DNA of 64,000 nt from an uncultured Lachnospiraceae bacterium. GTDB taxonomy: Bacteria; Bacillota; Clostridia; Lachnospirales; Lachnospiraceae. The translations under genes and the position numbers were made by a program. Each line of letters starts with the position of its first letter. The stretch's first letter is position 1. This document shows positions 7,329-15,613 of this stretch, in pieces. The notes beneath the pieces were generated by a model. The model had not been told where the DNA came from. It did no database searches and saw only the letters and a program-made list of their open reading frames with translations. The stretch is taken from contig CAMUXE010000006.1 of NCBI GenBank assembly GCA_947164605.1, forward strand, positions 1-64,000. Reading direction: 5' to 3'.

Positions 7329-10328
7329 CTAAGCTGTAAAATAATCAAATATATCTTTTCTTGCCTCATTTTTTAGTTCCAACTTAAAATTCATGATAGG
7401 AAGCAATTCACCCTTATCATTTTGAATTGTTGTCTGCTGCCACTTCACCGGATCTACTTCTCCCATATAGTAAAAATCGCTACCTTCACCATCACTCTTT
7501 TTTACAAAAAGAAGTATTTTTAATCCATTTTCTTTTGCATGAATAATTGCCTGTGCCTCAGGGCTATTTTCGCTTACTTTACTTCGTGTCATCCAACTAA
7601 AAATTTTATTGCTATAAGATTCTGGATTGGATGCAAGTTTTTCAAATTCATCTGCATATTTTGTACTATTGGCAATATCATCCGACTTTTCATATGTTAC
7701 AAATATAGGACAAGTATTATGCTTGATTCGATATCCATAAACAGTGGAACTATCATCCTTCGCCCAGTTTAAGATACGACATACATCTTTTCTGGAATAC
7801 TTCTGATACAAAACCAAATTGTTTTCATCATGATTGCCATACATATCCTGATAACGTGCAATTCCATATTCTACAAGGGTAGATAATTCCTTTTCAAAAA
7901 AGAAATTTTTAAGTTTTTCATTCAAGCTTATAGCTCGCTGAACGAACCCATTTTTTACCGAATCTTGACTTACAATTTCAAGTGTTTCATATCTCTTCTT
8001 TTCTGAAGGAGAATTTATAAATTCTTTTGTCAACACATGATATGCAGAGGTATAATCAGATTCCCGGAACTCCTCATTCATTTTGTTTAATCCATCTTTC
8101 ATTGATTCGATGGAAAACTCACCGTTCTCAAGGAGCATTCGACACATTAATAATTCATGAATACGCTTACCATTCATGATTATATTTGAAAGAAACTCTA
8201 ATACCTTTTCTTCCTCATCAGAGAAAACTACCTTATATTCCTTATCAACCAAGCGAACAAATTTATCATAGGTCTTGGAATAATCTACAAAAAGCATAGG
8301 GTCGATTTCACCATTTTCATAGAAATCCATAATCGTTGGTATCCTTCCCAAGCGATCCTTTAGATTCATATATTTCTCGGTAAGCATCTTTCGATTCGTT
8401 GACATCCGGTCAATAGAATCATAAATTCTTTTTCTGGAAACTTCATCGAAATGAACCGTTGACGCTCCCGGTATAATTCGTCCACCCTCCATTAAGTAAC
8501 GGCGAACGTTATCCTTGTTGTAAGATCTATCTCCCGACAACGCAATGGGAATCATAAAATTCGTTTCATAATTTCCAATAAAATCTAAGATTACTACATA
8601 CTCTTTGCCTTCCGCTTTTCGCAGGCCACGGCCCAATTGCTGAATAAACACAATAGGAGATTGTGTTTTACGAAGCATAATTACCTGATTTACTTCAACT
8701 ATATCAACACCTTCATTTAAAATCTCCACTGAGAAAATATAATCCAGCGGTTCCATTTCACTAGTAGCATCTTCTTCATTCATTGCCAGTCGCTCAAATG
8801 CATTTGATCTAACTTCATCGCTGGCATCACCATTTAAAGAAATCGTACGGAAATTTTTCCCTGTATCGGGATTTATTGTATTGTTAAAAATATTTGAAAG
8901 TGCAACAGATTCTTTGATACTACTGCAGAAAATAATACCTTTTACCTTTTCCCCGCTGTATCCAAAATAAGTAGCCTGATCAATAATATGCTTTACTCTG
9001 CTATCACTGGTAAGCATATTAAAATCAACTTCCTTCTTATCGCGATCTCCAATCATTTCCAAATCACTAATACCAAAATAGTGGAAAGGGCAAAGAAGAT
9101 TTTCCTCCATCGCCTGTTGCAAACGAATCTCATATGCAATCTGATGGTTGAATTGTTCGTAGACATTTCTTCCTTCAATATTGTCATCACGCTTATCCGG
9201 AGTAGCCGTCATTCCAAGCCACAATCTCGGCTTAAAGTAATTCATAACTTCCTGATATGAATTTGCCGGGCTATGATGAGCTTCGTCTAATATAATGCAA
9301 TCAAATGCATCCGGTCCAAACTCGCTTAAATTGTCTTCCTTTCGGAGCGTCTGTACTGTTGCAAATATAATGTCTTTTTCTTTATTCTCTTTTAGCGAGG
9401 GTGTTCCGCAAATCACCCCCATTGAAACTGAAGAAGGAAATACATTTTGATACGAACGCATGGATTGTCTTGCTAATTGCTCACGATGTACAACAAACAA
9501 AACTCTTTGATAGCCCAACTCTCTCATAGCAAAAGCAGACGCATACGTCTTTCCAGTTCCCGTTGCAGAAATCAACAACGCCTTATCATTGTTTTCTTCC
9601 TGCTTAATAATCTTGCGAAGATTATTAATAAAACAAACCTGCATGCTGTTCGGTTGCAGCTTAACTTTTTCAATTGGAACCAACGGATCGTTCTTTACGA
9701 TTTCACGTTGTTTTTTGGAAATATTATAAGCAGTCTTATACTGCTCTTTTATTTCATCATAATCTGCTGTAAACGGAGAATTCCACAGTTCTTCAAACTC
9801 ACCCAAAATATCCTGAGCAACTTCACCATTTTCTGTAGAAATCAATTTTGTGTTCCACTCACGATTGGTCGTTAATGCAAACTCCGTCATATTAGAACTT
9901 CCAATGATGATTCGATACACTTCATCTTTTTGGAAAATATATCCTTTTGTATGAAAACCAATTCCGGACGAATTTACATCATACATACGTAGTGTAATAT
10001 TCGAAAGACTGTTTAACGTATCGAGTGCTTTGGGCTGACTAAAATTAAGATAATTTGTAGTAAGGACCTCTCCCTTTATTCCTTTTCTTTCTAGTTCTTG
10101 AAAGATTTGAAGTAAGGGTACAATCCCACCTTGAGTTATAAAAGCAACGCTAATTTGAAATTTGTCACAAGAAAGCAATTCATCCTCAATGGATGCAACA
10201 ACTTTTTTCCCTTGCTTGTAATTATTCGAAACAAAGGATGGTTTAAACGCCTCTGTTGAAATGACATTAGAATCAATATATGCTGTTTCAAACCCTGACC
10301 GAAGATCTGATAATGTTTCTGGTTTCAT
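7329..10328 (-). CDS. PLD-nuclease / DEAD-DEAH helicase / DUF3427 protein
   Basis: Protein of about 999 residues with three parts. Residues 30-200 form a phospholipase-D-type nuclease half (FHTKGYIF then IIGSSNMTEFAL). Residues 240-600 form an SF2 helicase: SATGTGKT Walker A, DEAHHS, MTATPDKRDD, and QQLGRGLRKAEGK motif VI. The C-terminal 350 residues match DUF3427 (SRKDVCRILNW, YGYRI, FSWMTRSKVS, FYYMGEVDP). Proteins of this layout are common in genomic islands and associated with phage defence or restriction. The start MKPETLS at 10328 follows an AAGGGAAA site; an upstream in-frame ATG at 10361 lacks one. It is 91 bases downstream of the second FMN gene and 11 before the NUDIX gene. Confidence 0.85.
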   Translation of the reverse strand: MKPETLSDLRSGFETAYIDSNVISTEAFKPSFVSNNYKQGKKVVASIEDELLSCDKFQISVAFITQGGIVPLLQIFQELERKGIKGEVLTTNYLNFSQPKALDTLNSLSNITLRMYDVNSSGIGFHTKGYIFQKDEVYRIIIGSSNMTEFALTTNREWNTKLISTENGEVAQDILGEFEELWNSPFTADYDEIKEQYKTAYNISKKQREIVKNDPLVPIEKVKLQPNSMQVCFINNLRKIIKQEENNDKALLISATGTGKTYASAFAMRELGYQRVLFVVHREQLARQSMRSYQNVFPSSVSMGVICGTPSLKENKEKDIIFATVQTLRKEDNLSEFGPDAFDCIILDEAHHSPANSYQEVMNYFKPRLWLGMTATPDKRDDNIEGRNVYEQFNHQIAYEIRLQQAMEENLLCPFHYFGISDLEMIGDRDKKEVDFNMLTSDSRVKHIIDQATYFGYSGEKVKGIIFCSSIKESVALSNIFNNTINPDTGKNFRTISLNGDASDEVRSNAFERLAMNEEDATSEMEPLDYIFSVEILNEGVDIVEVNQVIMLRKTQSPIVFIQQLGRGLRKAEGKEYVVILDFIGNYETNFMIPIALSGDRSYNKDNVRRYLMEGGRIIPGASTVHFDEVSRKRIYDSIDRMSTNRKMLTEKYMNLKDRLGRIPTIMDFYENGEIDPMLFVDYSKTYDKFVRLVDKEYKVVFSDEEEKVLEFLSNIIMNGKRIHELLMCRMLLENGEFSIESMKDGLNKMNEEFRESDYTSAYHVLTKEFINSPSEKKRYETLEIVSQDSVKNGFVQRAISLNEKLKNFFFEKELSTLVEYGIARYQDMYGNHDENNLVLYQKYSRKDVCRILNWAKDDSSTVYGYRIKHNTCPIFVTYEKSDDIANSTKYADEFEKLASNPESYSNKIFSWMTRSKVSENSPEAQAIIHAKENGLKILLFVKKSDGEGSDFYYMGEVDPVKWQQTTIQNDKGELLPIMNFKLELKNEARKDIFDYFTA

Positions 10329-10419
10329 AATGTTTCCCTTATAGTTAAATAATCGTGTCAATGTACTATGTAAAAGTGTAAAGCAACATCAACTGGTAGT
10401 CATTAAAGCCACTAGTAAG

Positions 10420-10929
10420 CTACACATCCATATGCTGTCTGCTTCCGAAGCCCTCCTTCTTTAAACCAGAATCCAAATAGTCGTAAGAAGTAGGTACCAC
10501 CTTAATCAGGTTCATGGCCTGAGGCAACTTCTTCATGGCTTCCACCGGAATCTTCTTGTGCTCCATCAGCTTAAGATATTCCTCTGAAAAAGGCTCCACC
10601 ATAGATGCAACGCCCTGTACTTGTAGGCTCTTCAACTGCCCGAACCCACCATAAGGTTCGAAGATGGCAAGCCCCACATTCTTGTTCTCCTTCAGACCTT
10701 TGAACTTCAATCCACCTTCGGAGAAAAAGTAAAAGCAGCTATCCACATAGTTATATTCAATCGGTGTATTGCGCACCATATCTCGTGACGCCGTCGCCAG
10801 CGCACAAGTGTTATGTGCACCGATGAAGCATTCTATCTTTTCTTTTAATGCTGCTGTCTCCATATGAGCGGAGTCGCGGTCGCGCTCTATCCAGTGGGAT
10901 GCAGCTGAGTCGTAGTCTGGTTGGTACAT
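10420..10929 (-). CDS. FMN-binding split-barrel protein, copy 2
   Basis: Protein of 169 residues, nearly the same as the protein encoded at 1238-1747. The central block from FFSEGGLKFKG to the KVVPTSYDYLD region is unchanged; differences cluster in the first 45 residues and last 15. The two reading frames are the same length and the nucleotide match falls off sharply just outside the coding region on both sides. The gene is in the same direction as copy 1, giving a direct repeat of about 510 bp around the helicase/HEPN/RES cargo. It follows the HNH gene by 69 bases. Confidence 0.8.
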   Translation of the reverse strand: MYQPDYDSAASHWIERDRDSAHMETAALKEKIECFIGAHNTCALATASRDMVRNTPIEYNYVDSCFYFFSEGGLKFKGLKENKNVGLAIFEPYGGFGQLKSLQVQGVASMVEPFSEEYLKLMEHKKIPVEAMKKLPQAMNLIKVVPTSYDYLDSGLKKEGFGSRQHMDV

Positions 10930-10998
10930 ATTTCCCCTTTTCTAATGATTACTACTGTTTCTTATACCAGTCTTTATAAATACAACATCCAATACTTT

Positions 10999-12153
10999 TT
11001 ACCACACCAAATACCCCTGTCTCTTTGCACTGTCATAGACAGGTTGCATATTCTTCTCCAGAATATTGTAAAATTCCGTTTGTGTATTTCCTCTTCGATA
11101 TAGTTCTTGGTTTGCCCAGATCGAATGAAGATTATCCTTATAGCATTTTTCAAAGCTATTTCGTATCTGCGGATGACTGTCATCATTTATCATGCCATAA
11201 AGGATGAATTGATTATTTGCAAACTTTCCAAAGAAGCGGTTCCAATCTGGTAGTTTATTACTTTTAGATGAATTCAAAGAAGAATCCATCGGCATCAAAT
11301 TCCATAGCTCGTCATTCATTACAAATGACCATGGAATAAAATGATCGATATCATATTTACCTTTTTCAATAGGCGTATCCTTAAACACATCTATAATTGG
11401 CTGCTGTTCAAGAATCAGCTCCCATAAAGCTCTTACATGATTAAGCTTACGCATTTTTTCATCCATGGGTGCCAATTTATATACCAAGCTTGGGACCTCT
11501 GGATTATTACTTTGCAGCCATTTCACTTTTTCAAATTGAATCCATCCTAGTATGGAAACTGTATTATCTTTAATCAGGCTTATCCATTCCTCACTGAAAG
11601 CCACTTCACGCTTTAATCCCGCGCTCTCACCGATGACATATGGTAACGGTGTAGATTGATTTAACAACTGCGCATACTTTATCAATGCTCCCGTCCTTCC
11701 CCAATCCACATTATGCTTCGCGTTATCAAAGAAACCTGAAAGTGCTCTGTACGGAACATTTCTCGTCAATCTATTCTTATATTCACGAAGTGCATTATCA
11801 TACTTGCTGATTTCATTTCTTATGCTTTCTGTATCAGCATCTGCCCTTAACCCGCTCAACTCTTGAAGTGTAATAACCGCAAGTTCAAGCGCATCGCGAG
11901 GCTCGCCAAGTAGGAATCCACTCAAATGAACATGGAACTCCAAAACGGTGTACCAGGCATTACAAATCATCTCATCAATAATGTCATTAAAAGATGTATT
12001 TACAACATCTCTAGAAATCATTTTGACGATTGCTTCGAGCCAGTAAAATTTATAACAATAAGAAGGATCTTTTAACATCTGTGAGAAGCCCACTACATCC
12101 AAATTGTTATAGTATTTCCCATCAATAATAAGGTCGAGCTCACCATTCATCAT
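10999..12153 (-). CDS. HNH endonuclease
   Basis: Protein of 384 residues. Residues 1-260 are helical with no recognised domain. Near residue 280 it has YDIDHFIPWSFV, then DELWNLMPMD, then NSSKSNKLP: the three blocks of an HNH nuclease with the metal-binding DxDH histidine and the later Asn and Lys/Asn residues, similar to HNH_4-type nucleases. The ATG overlaps the TGA of the MazG-like gene by four bases (ATGA), which indicates translational coupling. As part of a helicase and MazG operon it is likely the DNA-cutting component. Confidence 0.75.
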   Translation of the reverse strand: MMNGELDLIIDGKYYNNLDVVGFSQMLKDPSYCYKFYWLEAIVKMISRDVVNTSFNDIIDEMICNAWYTVLEFHVHLSGFLLGEPRDALELAVITLQELSGLRADADTESIRNEISKYDNALREYKNRLTRNVPYRALSGFFDNAKHNVDWGRTGALIKYAQLLNQSTPLPYVIGESAGLKREVAFSEEWISLIKDNTVSILGWIQFEKVKWLQSNNPEVPSLVYKLAPMDEKMRKLNHVRALWELILEQQPIIDVFKDTPIEKGKYDIDHFIPWSFVMNDELWNLMPMDSSLNSSKSNKLPDWNRFFGKFANNQFILYGMINDDSHPQIRNSFEKCYKDNLHSIWANQELYRRGNTQTEFYNILEKNMQPVYDSAKRQGYLVW

Positions 12154-12449
12154 TTATTGCCCTCCCAGAATATTCGGTCTTTAAAACTGCCTCTTTTATC
12201 CTGCTTATCCTGCTTAACTTTCATAAGTTGCTCAATGGAATATCCTCTAGCCTCACAGATAGCAAATAGCACTTCTAAAACATCCGCCATCTCTTCAATA
12301 GATTTATCAGCTTGATATTCCGCAACTTCCTCATTAAGTTTTGTATCCAATTCCTGTAGATATTCATCCTCAGACAAGATTCTTGTTATTGGACTCTTGC
12401 CATCAGCTTTTATAATCTCAGGGATTCGATCTCTAACAAGCTTTCCCAT
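12150..12449 (-). CDS. MazG-superfamily pyrophosphohydrolase (HisE/KLVRDKIP-like)
   Basis: Protein of 99 residues beginning GKLVRDRIPEIIK, the signature of the short phosphoribosyl-ATP-pyrophosphatase-like MazG group. The metal-binding helices carry LNEEVAEYQ and EEMADVLEV (EExxE and ExxD). Relatives cut NTPs to NMP and pyrophosphate. AAGAGG precedes the ATG. It is translationally coupled to the HNH gene downstream and 18 bases after the other pyrophosphohydrolase. Confidence 0.8.
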   Translation of the reverse strand: MGKLVRDRIPEIIKADGKSPITRILSEDEYLQELDTKLNEEVAEYQADKSIEEMADVLEVLFAICEARGYSIEQLMKVKQDKQDKRGSFKDRIFWEGNK

Positions 12450-12467
12450 ATATAACCTCTTACTCTT

Positions 12468-12788
12468 TTACAAATCCGTATATTTCGCACTACTTCCTTT
12501 TGCTTTATCTACCGGGTACTTTGCTTCATTCTGTGCCATCTTCATATTAATGATTTCATCTGCGTCAAAGCCAAGCTTATCCACGAGATTCTGACAATAT
12601 ACCATCACATCAGCAAGTTCCTCTTTTACATGCTGCTCATCAAAATTCTCATCATCCCACTGGAAACATTCCAGTAATTCAGCCGCCTCGATGACAATTG
12701 ACTTTGCCAAATTGGATGGTGAATGAAATTGGTCCCAATCACGGTCTTCCGTAAATTTTCTAATTCTATCTATTGTCTCTTGTTTCAT
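12468..12788 (-). CDS. MazG-like nucleotide pyrophosphohydrolase (dCTPase/RS21-C6-like)
   Basis: Protein of 106 residues. WDQFHSPSNLAKSIVIEAAELLECFQW followed by EELADVMVYCQNLVD is the pattern of all-alpha NTP pyrophosphatases in the dCTP-pyrophosphatase group, with EAAELxE and EExxDV metal ligands. The start at 12788 has AGAGGAAGTAAAATG and lies 10 bases after the helicase stop; a longer in-frame extension lies inside the helicase gene and lacks a site. Genes of this kind often accompany GIY-YIG/DUF2075 helicases. The likely role is cutting dNTPs, either to starve phage or clean the pool; that is inference. Confidence 0.85.
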   Translation of the reverse strand: MKQETIDRIRKFTEDRDWDQFHSPSNLAKSIVIEAAELLECFQWDDENFDEQHVKEELADVMVYCQNLVDKLGFDADEIINMKMAQNEAKYPVDKAKGSSAKYTDL

Positions 12789-12798
12789 TTTACTTCCT

Positions 12799-14553
12799 CT
12801 ATTTTGAAGCCTTAATAAGTTCCGCCTGAAGTTCTGGATCACATGCATAGATATACATACCATTCACTCCACGAGTCATAAGAACTCGCACCTCATGCTG
12901 AATCAGCATCTCACCAAACTTCTTTTTCGTTCCATCCGATAATGTTCTGTTTCTGACAGCTTTACTATTGTGACTAGCAGATGGATCAAAAATGATCTTT
13001 CCGTTTCTGTATTTCACAGATGGTCCAAGGATTACACCTGCATAATTCAAATCAAACCCCTGTATGGTAAATGTTGATCCAACCTCATCTATTGTCTGAG
13101 GTTGTTCTGCCCATGCTAAGCACTTGATTGCTCGCTTTTCCTTCTTAGAAAGTTCTGATTCTAACTCTCTGTTCCAAGGTTTATGCCACTTTCCAATAAG
13201 AACTTCCCAGTATTTCATTAATCGAGCTTCCGGTTTATTATTCGAACTGTATTCCCAGTCATACGTAGCAATCACACGAGAAAGCGCAGAATCACTTTCT
13301 CCTGCTCTCTTCTTAATCTCTTTATCCAACTGTTCCGGGCTTTCAAAAACTCTGATGCTGTATCCTGAAGAAGAAGCTGGTATCTTCTTTAATTCACCAT
13401 CTTTTGTAAAAGAATCAATCCAATCCATTGTTTCAGGATCTGCTTGCATTCGAAGTTGCTTTTCCAAAATAACGTAATTATCGGAAGTCTTTGCTTGCTC
13501 ACGATACTGATCTAATATCTGAGCTTCCCAGAATTGTTCAGTCGTCAGAATCTGGTTTTCATCAAACATCACAACAGTTACACGTGATCTTTCAATAATA
13601 TCCTGTAACTGATTCTGTCCCTGATATGACTGCTTACCCTGCGTAAGAAGCAAATGTGCCTCATCAATGAAAGCAACATCAACCGGATTCTCTTCCGTGT
13701 GATTATTGATAAAAGAAGTTGGCTTGCTAACTACTTTGCCATATTTTTCAATGAGTCCCAGTTTTTCAGCAATCTGCTCATAAACTGTGATCTGTTCATC
13801 ATGATTTACAAGAAGATGACAATCCAACTCTTTTTTATCTTCTTCAGCCCGACAATATAATTCATAAAATGTACTACTGTTAAGAACTGTCTTACCCGTT
13901 CCAGCTTCGCCCTCGATAAAAATCAGTTGCTTTCTCTCATTCTTTTCAAGTGCTCTTTTCACCTTTTGGATAATTAAATCTCTGGCGTTTTCCTGCTCTT
14001 TTGTCAATTTGTGCAATGGAGACGCTTTATAAATAGCCGAGTCTTTGATAGAGCTCTCCGTTGGAAAGAGTTCCTTATTTTCACGACGAAGTCCTCTCCA
14101 GATGCTTCGAAATATCACATCGAGTTCTTCCACCGGATAATAACTAGACTGCGGATTTCCTCTCCCATTATACACATGCTTCACACGATCAATACTCATC
14201 ATGTAATGCATTAATCGATTCTCTATATCAAGTGTTAGTGATTTATTAAAATGCTCATGCCCTATAATAAAAAGGCTCGCATCCTTTTCTGCAAGTTTAC
14301 TCTGCCACGCCTTCTTATCAGCCGCAGCAACATAATGCTCACGTGTTCTTCTAAAAATGTCATTTGTCTCACCAACATATACTTCAAAGTCACCAGACTC
14401 CTGCCAGTTATGAATATATACAGTTGGAAAGTTCATAATGATATCCTGTATTTTTTTATCCTCTTCAGGCAAAGTAACACTTTCAAAAAAATCTAAAGCA
14501 TCTTGAGTATCTTCAATTTTTCTAATGATAGGATTCGCAACTCTGGCGCTCAT
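12799..14553 (-). CDS. GIY-YIG nuclease / DUF2075 helicase fusion
   Basis: Protein of 584 residues. Residues 35-110 form a GIY-YIG nuclease domain (TVYIHNW, then YVGETNDIFRRTREHY). Residues 200-584 match the DUF2075 P-loop helicase family: FIEGEAGTGKTVL Walker A, VAFIDEAHLL Walker B, STFTIQGFDL and LMTRGVNGMYIYACD at the end. The family is thought to move on or remodel nucleic acids; the GIY-YIG part would cut. The start MSARVANPI at 14553 overlaps the HTH gene by 32 bases. The gene heads the MazG/MazG/HNH run. Confidence 0.8.
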   Translation of the reverse strand: MSARVANPIIRKIEDTQDALDFFESVTLPEEDKKIQDIIMNFPTVYIHNWQESGDFEVYVGETNDIFRRTREHYVAAADKKAWQSKLAEKDASLFIIGHEHFNKSLTLDIENRLMHYMMSIDRVKHVYNGRGNPQSSYYPVEELDVIFRSIWRGLRRENKELFPTESSIKDSAIYKASPLHKLTKEQENARDLIIQKVKRALEKNERKQLIFIEGEAGTGKTVLNSSTFYELYCRAEEDKKELDCHLLVNHDEQITVYEQIAEKLGLIEKYGKVVSKPTSFINNHTEENPVDVAFIDEAHLLLTQGKQSYQGQNQLQDIIERSRVTVVMFDENQILTTEQFWEAQILDQYREQAKTSDNYVILEKQLRMQADPETMDWIDSFTKDGELKKIPASSSGYSIRVFESPEQLDKEIKKRAGESDSALSRVIATYDWEYSSNNKPEARLMKYWEVLIGKWHKPWNRELESELSKKEKRAIKCLAWAEQPQTIDEVGSTFTIQGFDLNYAGVILGPSVKYRNGKIIFDPSASHNSKAVRNRTLSDGTKKKFGEMLIQHEVRVLMTRGVNGMYIYACDPELQAELIKASK

Positions 14554-14722
14554 TCTTCTTTGCCTTTCTTGGATCCTCAGGCTTAACAGCATCAGTCGGT
14601 AAAAACCATCTGTTACCAACTAATTCCGCTCCAGGAACCCGTCCTTCTTTACATAAAATAGCTACTCGTCTTTGACTTATGCCCCATTCCTCTGCCTTAA
14701 CTACTGACGGTACAAAATTCAT
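14522..14722 (-). CDS. Small excisionase-like HTH (MerR-type) DNA-binding protein
   Basis: Protein of 66 residues with a winged-helix MerR/excisionase fold: EEWGISQRRVAILCKEGRVP, then GNRWFLPTDAVKPEDPRK. GGAGG lies 6 bases before the ATG. It is the first gene of the minus-strand block, 43 bases below a good sigma-A promoter, and overlaps the helicase gene. Small HTH proteins of this group head many mobile or toxin operons in Lachnospiraceae. It may bind the ACCGACA iterons just upstream and control the operon or excision. Confidence 0.8.
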   Translation of the reverse strand: MNFVPSVVKAEEWGISQRRVAILCKEGRVPGAELVGNRWFLPTDAVKPEDPRKAKKNERQSCESYH

Positions 14723-14764
14723 ACAGCACCTCCATAAAAATAGGTGTCACTTCAATACGTTTTA

Positions 14765-14793
14765 AGTATATTCTTTTAGACGAATAGTTTCAA
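14765..14793 (-). promoter_or_regulatory. Sigma-A promoter of the HTH-helicase-MazG operon
   Basis: Read on the minus strand: TTGAAA, 17 bases, TATACT, ending 43 bases before the HTH start codon. This is the only near-consensus promoter I found upstream of the thirteen-gene block. Confidence 0.65.
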
Positions 14794-14847
14794 CGAATAA
14801 TCCTGTAGTTGTACTAAAACGCTATAATAGCAATTTTTGAATTTCAA

Positions 14848-14877
14848 ACCGACACTATACCGACATTCAAACCGACA
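14848..14877. repeat. Three ACCGACA iterons
   Basis: ACCGACA occurs at 14848, 14859 and 14871, so the copies start 11 and 12 bases apart, about one helix turn. They lie 55-85 bases upstream of the HTH operon promoter. Helical phasing suggests cooperative binding by one protein, such as the excisionase-like HTH or a recombinase. Confidence 0.5.
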
Positions 14878-14896
14878 GTTTTCTGAAAATAACATC

Positions 14897-14956
14897 CCCG
14901 CCCAGGCACGTCAATCACCAGAGCAATTTTCTCTGTCATTGACATTCCCGGACGGG
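14897..14956. other. Sixty-base imperfect hairpin
   Basis: Arms CCCGCCCAGG (14897) and CCCGGACGGG (to 14956) pair at 8 of 10 positions; inside, GTCAAT/ATTGAC and CAGAG/CTCTG close a seven-base loop. No T run follows, so it does not look like a terminator. It could be a recombination site or small structured RNA. Confidence 0.4.
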
Positions 14957-15096
14957 TATGTTTTATGTTAATCAAGGCCACTTAAGAATAAGTGTCCTAA
15001 ATCCAATATTCATTTTTTAGAAATATGTCGACCTAGGGGATTCTATAGCTTCTAAACTATAACTATAATCAATTTGTCACTTCAGTTTTTTCGACT

Positions 15097-15155
15097 GGGC
15101 ACCACGATGGTGCCCAATATTCTCATTTCAAAAACGGGCACCATTTCGGGCACCA
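15097..15155. repeat. GGGCACCA repeat cluster, possible island attachment region
   Basis: GGGCACCA occurs at 15097, 15136 and 15148, and its inverse TGGTGCCC at 15108-15115 makes a perfect 8-bp hairpin with a CGA loop. The last two copies are 12 bases apart. It lies in the gene-free stretch between the island block and the core gene degV. Spaced direct and inverted repeats of this kind are typical of recombinase arm sites. From 15156 to 15535 I see only AT-rich sequence without genes. Confidence 0.4.
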
Positions 15156-15535
15156 ATTTTTTATGAGTTATATGAATCTATAACAAATTATATGGGAGTT
15201 GGTATTTCAGAGAGCCCAGTGTTTATGCGGGTTTTAAAGACTTTTATAAAGATTTATGGAGATTTATGAAAACCGGCTTCACATAACGATTCCGAGTTTC
15301 ATATCTTTCAATATCTCCTTTGTAATCCTGAAATTTACTTTTATTCAAGTCTACTGCTTTAATTAGCTTTAATTAACTTTATTAAGGTCATTACATATAG
15401 AGGCAATTCATTAAGCCACAAAACAGTAAGTCATATTATAAACTAAGTCTTGCTTCTTTACAATCAAATTTCTTTCCCCAAATCTGTCTCATTAAATATA
15501 AAGAATCATGCTGACTTAAAAAGTATAATAAGACA

Positions 15536-15577
15536 GCGGCCCAAATCGTTAGCAAGTCTCTAACAATTTTAGGCCGC
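15536..15577 (-). terminator. Terminator of the degV-family gene
   Basis: GCGGCC at 15536 pairs with GGCCGC at 15572, with inner GTTAG/CTAAC arms. On the minus strand it follows the DegV stop by about 36 bases and is followed by a T-rich tract. Confidence 0.7.
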
Positions 15578-15613
15578 TTATATTTTCTTTAAGCAGGTTT
15601 TTCTTAATTTAAA

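Noticed and set aside
9477..9875. 132-codon plus-strand frame inside the PLD-helicase gene
   Set aside because: Covers helicase motifs of the real gene on the other strand; no start signals.
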